Origin: Hyphomonadaceae bacterium
GTDB taxonomy: Bacteria > Pseudomonadota > Alphaproteobacteria > Caulobacterales > Aquidulcibacteraceae
Length of the DNA: 64,000 nucleotides
Assembly (NCBI GenBank): GCA_019636095.1
Contig: JAHBYF010000002.1
Location: 310,001 to 374,000 of the forward strand
Direction of reading: 5' to 3'
This document shows positions 26,144-37,387 of the stretch, piece after piece (the first letter of the stretch is position 1; each line of letters opens with the position of its first letter). A program made the translations under genes and the position numbers. The notes under the pieces were generated by a model. It was given only the letters and a program-made list of their open reading frames with translations. It ran no database searches and was not told the DNA's origin.

Positions 26144-27747
26144 GCGCGCGGCAGTGTGATGGTGACAGTGGTGCCATGGCCGAGAGCGGAGTCGATATTG
26201 ACCTTGCCGCCGCATTGGGTGGCGAAGCCGTAGACTTGTGCGAGCCCTAAGCCGGTGCCGTGTCCAGCGGCCTTAGTGGAGAAGAACGGCTCGAAAGCGC
26301 GCGCCAGCGTCTCCTGGCTCATGCCCTCGCCGCTGTCCGCTACGCTGATTGCGACGCATTTTTCCTGGTCATCGCCGAGGATGTTCTCAGCCTGTATGAT
26401 GAGATCGCCACCTTCTGGCATCGCATCGCGCGCATTTACAGCAAGATTGAGCAGCGCGACTTCGAATTGGTTGCGATCTGCCTTCACCGGCCAGAGCCCA
26501 GGTGTAACGTGCATTTCGAAGAGGATGTGATCCTTTAGGGACGAACGGATGAGGCTGTGCGCGCTTTCGAGTGCTTGCGTGGTGTCGAGGCGTTCCAGTT
26601 TCAACGGTTCACGGCGGGCAAAAGCGAGCAGTTGGCGCGTGAGGCCGGAGCCGCGCTCGAGCGCTTGGGCCACGGCCTCCATTGTCTTGGTGCGCTCTTC
26701 GTTTTGACGCTCAAGAATGCGAAGGCCTCCGCCAATGGCGGCAAGTAGATTGTTGAAGTCGTGCGCGACGCCGCTGGTAAGCGTGCCTAGCGCTTCGAGC
26801 TTTTGCGCTTGCACGAGTTCGTGACGGGTTTGGTCGAGCAGCGTCTGCGATTGGCGTCTTTCGGCGGCGAGTGCAAGGCTCGGAAGCGTTGCCGACACGA
26901 TGAACGTAACCAGCAGCAGCAGCGAACTATTGAGTGTCGCCTGCACGAAGGGGCTCGACCCGGCAATGACGCCCCAGACGGCAAAACTTGAAATCAACAA
27001 AGCCATGGTTGCGGTTTCGCGCAATCCCAGGCGGAGCGCCGACCAGAGGAGTGGCAGAATCACGAGAAACGCGAGTGCGCTGCGTGCTTCCAGCGGTACG
27101 GGTGAGATTGGGCTGAACGCGATGGTCGCGACAAAAATCGCTCCGGCGAACGAAGCCAGCGCGTTTGCCACCAATGGCGCGGGTTCTTCTCCGCGCAGTG
27201 TGCGCGCCCAAAGCACGAGAGCTGGCGTCGCGAGAATTGCGCCGGCGACGTTGCCAAGCCACCATGTGATCCAGACTGGAACGAAATCGCTCCACGCCGC
27301 GTGGCCCGTCATGGCGAGCGCCACAACGCCGATTGAGGCGCTGACGGGCGCGGCGGCGGCAGTGACGATGACGGCGAACTTGCCGACGCCCACGGGTGAC
27401 TGAAAGACGTTCTGCCCCTTGGCCCAGCGTTGCAGAAGCAACGTCGCCACAAGAGCTTCGAGACTGTTGCCGATGGCGATAATCGCTGCGGTGGAGATCT
27501 GCGGCGTGATTGCGTAGTTGGCCGCGAAGGCGCCCACAGCGATGGCGGGCAAGAGCATGTTGCCGCGCAGCAATAGGAGCGCGATAGCAAGCCCCGTCGG
27601 CGGCCAAATTGGTGTGGCGCTGGCGTTGAGCGACGCGAAATAGAGGCTGGCGCGTGCGAGCGCGAAATAGATGAGCGCAGCGAGAATGATCTCGCCGACA
27701 CGCAGCCACACAGGCGTTGCGCTTCTATCGAGGGCTGTTGCCGTCAC
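26140..27747 (-). CDS. MASE1-type membrane histidine kinase
   Basis: 535 residues. The N-terminal 290 residues contain about eight hydrophobic segments matching the MASE1 sensory domain (SLNASATPIWPPTGLAIALLL). A kinase core follows: HisKA box with GVAHDFNNLLAAIGGGLRIL (phospho-His), NLAVNARDAMPEGG (N box), VADSGEGM and GTGLGLAQVYGFA (G boxes). No receiver domain or response-regulator gene is adjacent, so it is an orphan kinase. Its ligand is unknown. It converges on the TIR gene (four shared bases) and lies 73 bases downstream of eno with no clear terminator between. Confidence 0.92.
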   Translation of the reverse strand: MTATALDRSATPVWLRVGEIILAALIYFALARASLYFASLNASATPIWPPTGLAIALLLLRGNMLLPAIAVGAFAANYAITPQISTAAIIAIGNSLEALVATLLLQRWAKGQNVFQSPVGVGKFAVIVTAAAAPVSASIGVVALAMTGHAAWSDFVPVWITWWLGNVAGAILATPALVLWARTLRGEEPAPLVANALASFAGAIFVATIAFSPISPVPLEARSALAFLVILPLLWSALRLGLRETATMALLISSFAVWGVIAGSSPFVQATLNSSLLLLVTFIVSATLPSLALAAERRQSQTLLDQTRHELVQAQKLEALGTLTSGVAHDFNNLLAAIGGGLRILERQNEERTKTMEAVAQALERGSGLTRQLLAFARREPLKLERLDTTQALESAHSLIRSSLKDHILFEMHVTPGLWPVKADRNQFEVALLNLAVNARDAMPEGGDLIIQAENILGDDQEKCVAISVADSGEGMSQETLARAFEPFFSTKAAGHGTGLGLAQVYGFATQCGGKVNIDSALGHGTTVTITLPRA

Positions 27748-27820
27748 TCCGCCTCCGCTTACCGCAATCTAGGCCCTGGCAAGCGGCGTGACTATGGCCA
27801 GCTGAGTGGAACGCGCGACC

Positions 27821-29837
<2,017 letters not shown>

Positions 29838-29900
29838 CCCTGCCTCAGACTCGGGCTGTCTTCAGGGATGAGTGAAGCGGGTTTAGGCGGCGAAGGAAAC

Positions 29901-29935
29901 CGTGTCGGGACGAGCAGAAAGCGTGTCCGGACACG
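29901..29935. promoter_or_regulatory. Candidate operator: CGTGTC repeats upstream of the RHH gene
   Basis: A perfect 14-base palindrome CGTGTCCGGACACG (29922-29935) is preceded by a related half-site CGTGTCGGGAC (29901-29911), a direct repeat with 21-base spacing. It lies 64-98 bases upstream of the RHH-protein start on the minus strand. RHH proteins normally bind such repeats and repress their own promoters, so autoregulation is a natural hypothesis. Confidence 0.5.
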
Positions 29936-29952
29936 AAAGTTGAAGGCGCGAC

Positions 29953-30498
29953 TTACGCGCAGCCTTCCATGTAGCGGATCGAGGGGCCACCGGCATGAAC
30001 GGCGGTGACGATGCCCTGCTCGTTCACTTCAAATAGCAGCCCGCTTTGATCAGGCACGGTCCAGATCAGAAGGTTGTGCGCTGGCGCCGGATTGTAGTGC
30101 GCGCCTTCTTCGATGACGTTCTGATACGCGGTGCGGACTTCTGCATCGGTTGAGCCGACGCCCACGTTCTGAGCGGTACGCGTATGCGGCGCTTCGCTGG
30201 AGGCGGTGATGCGTGTGATCACGTCACCTTCGAACATCAGCCAAAGCTTGTCGCCATCAGTGGTCGTGTACTCTTGCTCCGAGCATGCCCCGGGAACGTC
30301 TTCTTCCAGCGCCGGATTGTCGAACGCTTGACCGGAAACCTGGCGCGCTTCTGCGATCGGCATGCCGATGCGCATGTCGCCATAACCTTCGACGGTCAGC
30401 GGTGGAACGGAATTGTCTCGCGCGCTTTGGGACGGTGGATCCCATTGGCACGCGCCAAGTGTCAGGATGAGCGCGAGCGCTAGCGCGCGCACGCTCAA
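29953..30498 (-). CDS. Predicted lipoprotein, unknown function
   Basis: 181 residues. A lipoprotein signal peptide ends with the lipobox LGAC (Cys17) in [17 protein letters not shown]. The mature part contains a [16 protein letters not shown] segment, similar to repeats seen in several periplasmic proteins of unknown function, and cysteines near 67 and 180. It overlaps the rpmF stop by four bases (ATGA), so it is cotranslated with L32; the pairing has no obvious functional reason. Confidence 0.8.
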   Translation of the reverse strand: MSVRALALALILTLGACQWDPPSQSARDNSVPPLTVEGYGDMRIGMPIAEARQVSGQAFDNPALEEDVPGACSEQEYTTTDGDKLWLMFEGDVITRITASSEAPHTRTAQNVGVGSTDAEVRTAYQNVIEEGAHYNPAPAHNLLIWTVPDQSGLLFEVNEQGIVTAVHAGGPSIRYMEGCA

Positions 30499-30677
30499 TC
30501 TTCCTTCGGCTTCAGGACTTGCTTGCCGCGATAGCGGCCAGTTTTGAGGTCGATGTGGTGCGGACGGCGCAGTTCGCCCGATTCAGCGTCAGCCACATAG
30601 GTGTTCTTGGCCAGCTTATCGTGGGCGCGGCGCATGCCGCGGCGGGACGGTGTGGTTTTTCGCTTCGGAACGGCCAT
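30495..30677 (-). CDS. rpmF: 50S ribosomal protein L32
   Basis: 60-residue ribosomal protein: [20 protein letters not shown] is the family hallmark, followed by a basic C-terminus. In most bacteria rpmF lies next to plsX; here it is next to a lipoprotein gene instead (four-base overlap). The roughly 200 bases upstream up to the small membrane ORF should contain its promoter; I see no ribosomal leader structure. Confidence 0.97.
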   Translation of the reverse strand: MAVPKRKTTPSRRGMRRAHDKLAKNTYVADAESGELRRPHHIDLKTGRYRGKQVLKPKED

Positions 30678-30877
30678 GGCCGGAAAACTCCTGGGTTCCC
30701 GACGCGGGCCCGCGCGGGAAAGCGGGGCTGATAGGCCAAAGCCGGCCCCAGGGCAAGGTCACGAGGGTCCCTTTTGACCGTCTGTCGCACCGGATTTCGC
30801 CCAATCGGGGCCGCCGGAAGCCCACCAGGGTTCGTCCCGTCGACGTCGATCGAAAGCTGAGGCGCCCCGGAACCGCC

Positions 30878-31000
30878 TCAGCCGAAGGCTGCAAAGACCA
30901 CAAGGCAGAGAATCGCGAGCGCGAAAGCTATGACGGCGATCACACCCAAGGCCTCGCGCCCGGAGTTTGCATCGTCACGGCCCTCATCATTGCTCGACAT
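30878..31000 (-). CDS. Small single-pass membrane protein (40 residues)
   Basis: ATG 31000 to TGA 30878-30880. A polar N-terminus (MSSNDEGRDDANSGRE) precedes one hydrophobic helix (residues 18-40, ALGVIAVIAFALAILCLVVF). GGAGGAG lies about twelve bases upstream of the ATG. A perfect CRP-like palindrome lies 54 bases before the start. Small membrane proteins of this kind are easily missed; function unknown. Confidence 0.65.
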   Translation of the reverse strand: MSSNDEGRDDANSGREALGVIAVIAFALAILCLVVFAAFG

Positions 31001-31053
31001 CGTAGCTTTGCGCTCCTCCACTGAGAGATGTTGTCGCGCCGTGCGCGGATGCA

Positions 31054-31069
31054 TGTGACGCAGATCACA
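31054..31069. promoter_or_regulatory. CRP/FNR-family palindrome
   Basis: TGTGACGCAGATCACA, a perfect TGTGA-N6-TCACA palindrome matching the E. coli CRP consensus core. It lies 54-69 bases upstream of the 40-residue membrane ORF and about 50 bases downstream of the metallophosphoesterase stop, so regulation of the small ORF is the simplest reading. Alphaproteobacteria have many Crp/Fnr relatives, so the binding protein is not known. Confidence 0.6.
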
Positions 31070-31119
31070 CTGCTAGCCTGGGAACCCTGATGTCTGAGCT
31101 AAGAGCTGGGCGTTCTTGG

Positions 31120-31953
31120 TCAGTCGGCCACCGACGCTATCTGGCGAGCTGTCAGCGTGGCTGGCGCGCCCGGATCTCGAGGAGCGTCCAGCCGGAACTG
31201 CCGTGTACTGGCGATTTCGCAAACGCCCTGATTGATATGAACGACATCCGTCTCAATGACCTTCGCCTCTGGCCTGCGGATAACCGTGAAGGCGCAGGGT
31301 TCGTGACGAACCCGGCGCGAGAGCGTGCCGCTGACAATGGAGAGCGCGCGCGTTTCGAACAGGCGCGCCGACGCAAAATGGAGGTGGCCAGCCAGGAAGA
31401 GTTCGGCCCCGGCGTCAGCAAGCTTGCGGAGACCACGGAGACCGCCACGGGTGACCCCTTTGATAGGCGCATCATTCGGCCAATCGAGCGGATGATGCGT
31501 GATGACAATGCGAAGCGCGCCAGGCTTTGCGCGCTGTAGTTCGGCGGCCGCGACTGCGGTTTGACCGCGCGAAATCTCGCCCTGCGCCCAATTCAAGCGA
31601 AGTTGCCACGCGCGCGCCGTGTTGATTGGCACGACGCTCCACTGATCTGTGTGCCATGCTTCGCACTGAATGCCGTGCTGGGCTGCGCGGATGCGGCCCC
31701 AAGGATAAAACAGGCGTCCCCACATTTCGTAGTATGGCACGTCGTGGTTTCCCGGCGTCAACATGGCCAGCGCGTCGAGGCCGCGTATCCAGTCACAGGC
31801 TGCGTTCAGTTCGGTCGCAAGGCCATCCTTTGATATGTCACCCGTCACTATAACAGCATCGGGCTTTAGCTTGCGGACATACTTGGCTGCGGCGTCGAGA
31901 GCGTGCGTGTCTTCACACCCAAAGTGCAGATCAGTGAGGTGGACTAACTGCAA
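31120..31953 (-). CDS. Calcineurin-type metallophosphoesterase
   Basis: 277-residue phosphohydrolase with all five metal-binding motifs: LTDLHFG, VTGDISKDG, TPGNHDVP, ITHHPLDW and LAGHLHFA. No signal peptide is visible. Substrate unknown; relatives act on cyclic nucleotides, UDP-diacylglucosamine or other phosphodiesters. I place the start at TTG 31953 with GGAGGG about eleven bases upstream, because the longer ATG frame (to 32046) overlaps the lipid kinase gene and shows no homology before LQLVHLTD. It follows the lipid kinase remnant by four bases. Confidence 0.85.
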   Translation of the reverse strand: MQLVHLTDLHFGCEDTHALDAAAKYVRKLKPDAVIVTGDISKDGLATELNAACDWIRGLDALAMLTPGNHDVPYYEMWGRLFYPWGRIRAAQHGIQCEAWHTDQWSVVPINTARAWQLRLNWAQGEISRGQTAVAAAELQRAKPGALRIVITHHPLDWPNDAPIKGVTRGGLRGLRKLADAGAELFLAGHLHFASARLFETRALSIVSGTLSRRVRHEPCAFTVIRRPEAKVIETDVVHINQGVCEIASTRQFRLDAPRDPGAPATLTARQIASVAD

Positions 31954-31957
31954 CGCT

Positions 31958-32850
31958 CTATTCTCCCTCCAGGGCCAATACCTTCGGGCCGCGCTTATCG
32001 AACGTGATGCGAACGTAGGAGAGAAACGTGCGTGGCTCGCCGTCAAGAGTAGCGGGAATGATGCCCGGCGCGTAGATGTCGCCGGTTCTGGTCTCGCTGA
32101 TCTCGACGCTAACGTCGTTGCGCCAGTCGGCCGTCATAGCGCGCAGACTTACGCGCGCCAAATCCAAGAGGTGTCTGGCATCCAGGCGAACCCACTCGAG
32201 CGAGTCAGATTCTGTGCCGCCGGAAAAACTGGGCAACAAAACGCCAATGCCTTCGGCTTTTCGCATCTTCCTAGAACCAGCGCGCGCACGGATGGAGCGT
32301 GTAAATGAGCGGTTGAGTGCGTGATGCAGCCGCTGCATCGCTTTCAGCGGCTTTCCTTCGCGCACCGATTCACGTGCTAGCGCCAACAGAGTCGTCGGGC
32401 CGAAGAATCCGGCGACGTAGAAGGTTTCGCCGTTCGCGCGCCCTACCGGCAGTCGCCGTTCTATGCCGCGTTCTAGGGCGGCCTTGGCGGCCTCTGGCCA
32501 TGCCAGATCTCCGTACAGAGCCTTCGGAAGAATGTTTAGGGTGCCGCCGGGCAACAAGATCAATGGCGGCCCATCGCGCGGCGCAAGATCAGCGGCATGA
32601 CGCGCGGTGCCGTCGCCGCCAGAACAATGATCGCATCAAACTGAGACGCCCGCTGGAAGTGGCGCGCCGACATGCGGGTTGCGTCGACAATCGTGAATTG
32701 TTCGACGCCGGCGGCGTTCAACACATCGATAAGTTGTGCCCCAGCCTTGGGACCAACGCTGCCGGCTTTCGCATTTAGCAGCACCAGCGCTCTCCGCATG
32801 CGCTGAACTGAGCGCGGGGGCGCGGGGACGATTTCGGCGGCGGGTTGCAT
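31958..32850 (-). pseudogene. Diacylglycerol/lipid kinase family gene with a frameshift
   Basis: Two overlapping frames together make one diacylglycerol-kinase-like protein of about 297 residues. The upstream frame (from 32850) has MRRALVLLNAKAGS and ends the correct reading at FDAIIVL near 32622. The other frame then continues with GGDGTARHAADL (the ATP-binding GGDGT motif), PLILLPGGTLNILPKAL and the C-terminal domain to 31958. One missing G in GTTCTGGCGGCGAC (32619-32626) explains the shift. Either a true pseudogene, a sequencing error or a programmed slip. The start is uncertain: 32850 abuts a hairpin; ATG 32799 is an alternative. Confidence 0.75.
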
Positions 32851-32875
32851 GGCGGGAACCAACGCGGTTCCCGCC
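32851..32875. repeat. 10-bp perfect inverted repeat before the lipid kinase gene
   Basis: GGCGGGAACC, loop AACGC, GGTTCCCGCC. It directly abuts the possible kinase start (32850) and lies 16 bases after the stop of the DUF2807 gene. No T-tract follows on the minus strand. It may be a rho-independent-like hairpin or a structure that favours the downstream start at 32799. Confidence 0.6.
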
Positions 32876-32890
32876 GCCGAAGTTCCTCAC

Positions 32891-33508
32891 TCAGTGGCCG
32901 TCCACGGAGCCACCCATCGAGGTCGCGATGTCACCGCTACGCCCGCCGCCCGATACGTCGATCGAGCCCCCCATCGAGGCTGATGCATCATAGTGGTTGG
33001 ACACGAAGACACGAGCGTCTCCGCCCATGGACGCCGCAAGATCGCCATCAGAGCATTCCAATCCTTCCGCCCGGATTGACCCGCCCATGGTGGCGGCTGC
33101 GTCGAGGTGTGTGCATGAGCCTGTAACGCGCAGCTCGCCGCCTGTTGAAGCCGCCAATGACATGTGGGTGGCGCTGATATTGGCGGCTGTGAGTTCGGCG
33201 CCGCGTGAGGATGCGAGGCCGTCGACAGCCGGCATGGTTACACGAACGGTGGCGTCAATTGGCGGCGTGCCACCCCAGAACGGCCGATGAGTGCGACGGA
33301 TGACGAGGGTCTCGTCGTCGAGGCGGGTCGTTACGTCGTCGGTATCTGCGCCGAGCACCTCGACGTGATACGTTTCGCCGATGGAGACTTCAACGCGGAT
33401 CCGATCCGCGGCGGATACGCCGGTGAAATTCGACACCTGACGGGTTTCGGCATTGGCGACACCTGCGAGCGCTGCGCACGCAGCCGCGATAATAATTAAA
33501 CTACGCAT
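32891..33508 (-). CDS. DUF2807 (head GIN domain) exported protein, copy 1
   Basis: 205 residues with a signal peptide (cleavage likely after VANA). The rest is a right-handed beta-helix-like DUF2807 domain, recognisable from FTGVSAADRIRVEVSIGET, LVIRR and the repeated short motifs ASMGGSI/ASMGGDA. Function of the family is unknown; a surface or periplasmic structural role is usually supposed. It is the second of a tandem pair, 11 bases after its paralogue. Confidence 0.88.
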   Translation of the reverse strand: MRSLIIIAAACAALAGVANAETRQVSNFTGVSAADRIRVEVSIGETYHVEVLGADTDDVTTRLDDETLVIRRTHRPFWGGTPPIDATVRVTMPAVDGLASSRGAELTAANISATHMSLAASTGGELRVTGSCTHLDAAATMGGSIRAEGLECSDGDLAASMGGDARVFVSNHYDASASMGGSIDVSGGGRSGDIATSMGGSVDGH

Positions 33509-33519
33509 TCAATTTGCTC

Positions 33520-34131
33520 CTAGTCAGCGCGGCGCAGCGAACCGCCCGACGAAAGATCGATATTTCCGATACCAGGGTTGCCGTAGGCGACCACACCGCC
33601 GCCGCTAGAGGCGTCCACGTCAAGTCGGCCATCCGCGAACACGCGAGCGTCAGCACCGGAAGAGACATCGACACTGCCGTTCTGGCAGCGAAGATTGCGA
33701 GCATCGATGTCGGAGCCGCTTGAGGCATCCGCCGTGAACCTGTCGCACGTGCCGCTTACGCGGAGATCAGCGCCCGACGAAGAATCCAGAGCAATATCAC
33801 CGCCGTTGACACCTGTTGCGATGAGGTCGGCGCCGCTGGATGCCGAGAGACCCTCCAGCCGTGGCATCGTTACGCGGACGTTGGCCTGGCGTCCCCGCCA
33901 AGAAAAGCCGTGAACGGGCTCGACGACCAGGGTGTCACCTCGCACGCGGGTGACGATCCGATTGGCGTCGCGGCCCGTGACCTCAACGCTGAAGGCGCCG
34001 CCGACAGCCACTTGGACATCGGTGCCGGCGCTCGCCTCGACCTTGGTAAAACCCGACAGGTTCCGAATTTCCGCATGCGCCGCCCCTGCCGTCGCCAACG
34101 CCAGCATGGAAGCCGCCAAAAACAATCTCAT
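33520..34131 (-). CDS. DUF2807 (head GIN domain) exported protein, copy 2
   Basis: 203 residues, signal peptide MRLFLAASMLALATAGAAHA. Same domain and repeat pattern as the neighbouring copy (FTKVEASAGTDVQVAVGGAF, LVVEPVHGF, ASSGSDI/SSGADARVFADG). The two proteins align over their full length but differ in the repeat motif (ASMGG versus SSGAD), so the tandem duplication is not recent. Divergent from the esterase gene. Confidence 0.88.
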   Translation of the reverse strand: MRLFLAASMLALATAGAAHAEIRNLSGFTKVEASAGTDVQVAVGGAFSVEVTGRDANRIVTRVRGDTLVVEPVHGFSWRGRQANVRVTMPRLEGLSASSGADLIATGVNGGDIALDSSSGADLRVSGTCDRFTADASSGSDIDARNLRCQNGSVDVSSGADARVFADGRLDVDASSGGGVVAYGNPGIGNIDLSSGGSLRRAD

Positions 34132-34244
34132 TCTTGTTTCCCCTAGGTGCCGCCGGACACAGTTCTCCCGGCGTTTGGTTGGAGGATGCCGGATGGAGGC
34201 CGTTTGGATGCATCCGGGCCGTCCTAGAAGGCGTATGGGATATT

Positions 34245-35093
34245 ATGCGCCGCCGAACCCTCCTCCTCACCGCTCTTGCCGCTGCCTGCACCCCCTCCTT
34301 GGGGACGTTCAATGCGCTTGCGCCCCGCGACCCCGGAGGGCGGCGCGTGGGCCAGGATTTGGCATATGCCGAGGGGCCGCGTCACGGGCTCGACGTATAC
34401 GCTCCGGAGGATGCGTCCGGTCGCCCGGTGATCGTTTTCATCTACGGGGGTTCGTGGAGTTCGGGAAACAAGAACGACTATGCCTTCGCAGGCGCCGCGT
34501 TCGCATCTCGCGGATTTGTAACCCTGATCCCCGACTATCGCTTGGTGCCGGACGTACGCTTCCCGAGCTTCGTAGAGGATTGCGCCGCCGCAGTGCGCTG
34601 GGCTGCAGATCACGCGGAGGATTATGGCGGCGACCCGTCACGCATAGTGCTCGTGGGACACTCTGCCGGAGCTTACAATGCAATGATGCTGGCGTTGGAT
34701 GCGCATTTCCTGCGTGATGCCGGTGTTGACGCCGCAAACGTGCGCGGTGCGGTCGGACTCGCAGGCCCGTACGACTTCTTACCGTTCGATGTGGACGCGA
34801 CTCGCAATGCTTTTGGTCGAGCGCCAGAGCCCGATATGACGCAGCCAGTGCATTTTGCGCGCCGTGACGCCCCACCGTTGCTGTTACTGTGGGGCGAAGC
34901 CGACACGACCGTCGGAGTGCGCAACATACGCGGATTGGAAACAGCAATATATGAAGCTGGCGGACGCGTTGAGACCAAGACCTATCCGGACGTCGATCAC
35001 GTCGACATCATGCTTGCTCTGTCTCGTCCCTTACGTGGACGCGCGCCGACATTGGCGGACATAGCAGAATTTGTGGAGCGGGTGACCGTCTAG
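34245..35093 (+). CDS. Alpha/beta-hydrolase (esterase/lipase-like) lipoprotein
   Basis: 282 residues. The N-terminus MRRRTLLLTALAAACTPSLG carries a lipobox AAC, so the enzyme is probably lipid-anchored in the periplasm. The hydrolase core shows the oxyanion-loop motif FIYGGSWSSG, the nucleophile elbow LVGHSAGAYNA (Ser), an acid in LLLLWGEADTTV and the catalytic His in YPDVDHVDIM. It resembles carboxylesterases of the Hsl/kynurenine-formamidase group; the substrate is unknown. I chose ATG 34245 because the open frame before it has no signal-like sequence. It overlaps the convergent TerB-like gene by four bases. Confidence 0.88.
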   Translation: MRRRTLLLTALAAACTPSLGTFNALAPRDPGGRRVGQDLAYAEGPRHGLDVYAPEDASGRPVIVFIYGGSWSSGNKNDYAFAGAAFASRGFVTLIPDYRLVPDVRFPSFVEDCAAAVRWAADHAEDYGGDPSRIVLVGHSAGAYNAMMLALDAHFLRDAGVDAANVRGAVGLAGPYDFLPFDVDATRNAFGRAPEPDMTQPVHFARRDAPPLLLLWGEADTTVGVRNIRGLETAIYEAGGRVETKTYPDVDHVDIMLALSRPLRGRAPTLADIAEFVERVTV

Positions 35094-35644
35094 GTAATGC
35101 TGCCGCGGGTGAAGCTTCTCAACAGCTGGGGCGCACCTTCGCGGTCAAACCCGATCGCGGCGGTGTAGTCCACCAACGCGCTGTGCTCGCTCTCGTCGAA
35201 TTTGCCATCGGAGACAAACACCGCCATCAGCGCCTTCAGCAGCACTGCTTTCTGATCGCGCGTAAAGGCATTGGAACGCGTGGCGAGAAATGAGACGAGT
35301 TCCGCCTCGTTCAGCCCTGGACGCGCGAAGGCCTCTTCAACCGCTGCCGCTTCGAAGGCTTCGCCAGCAATCTCGCGCATAGCGGAGGTGATGGCTCGCT
35401 TTTCTTCGTCTTTCACCAAACCATCGAGCTTGGCGGCGTTGACGAGCGCCGCGAGAGCATAACCGTTGAAATCGCCGCCGGTGGCGGTCTCGGTTTTTTT
35501 GGCTTGCAGATTGCGGACGAACGCACGCAGCGCGATCCAGAGGGCTATGGCTGCAATGACAATAAAGAGCGCGACGACGGCGCCGCCGTTTGTGGATGTC
35601 GTCACTTCCGCGGCGCCCTGCGTAAGCATCAAGAGGGAGATCAT
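35090..35644 (-). CDS. Membrane-anchored TerB-like protein
   Basis: 184 residues. One hydrophobic segment (about 22-44) is followed by a helical TerB/DUF533-like domain (about 60-180) with ALVNAAKLDGLVKDEEKRAI and ALMAVFVSDGKFDESEHSAL acidic metal-binding-like motifs. TerB domains occur in tellurite-resistance and other envelope proteins, but role here is unknown. It is downstream of pyrG's end by 46 bases on the same strand and convergent with the esterase. Confidence 0.75.
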   Translation of the reverse strand: MISLLMLTQGAAEVTTSTNGGAVVALFIVIAAIALWIALRAFVRNLQAKKTETATGGDFNGYALAALVNAAKLDGLVKDEEKRAITSAMREIAGEAFEAAAVEEAFARPGLNEAELVSFLATRSNAFTRDQKAVLLKALMAVFVSDGKFDESEHSALVDYTAAIGFDREGAPQLLRSFTRGSIT

Positions 35645-35690
35645 GAAACTCGCCTAGTTCGGCTAACGTCGCCTGTCGATTGAAAACGCC

Positions 35691-37337
<1,647 letters not shown>

Positions 37338-37387
37338 TCAGCCCAGGCCGCATTCTGCTCCCGGGCCTTCCCTCCCAGTCCGAGGGC

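Noticed and set aside
35090..35644. Tellurite-resistance function for the TerB-like protein
   Set aside because: No other ter genes are present; TerB-like domains are widespread without resistance roles.
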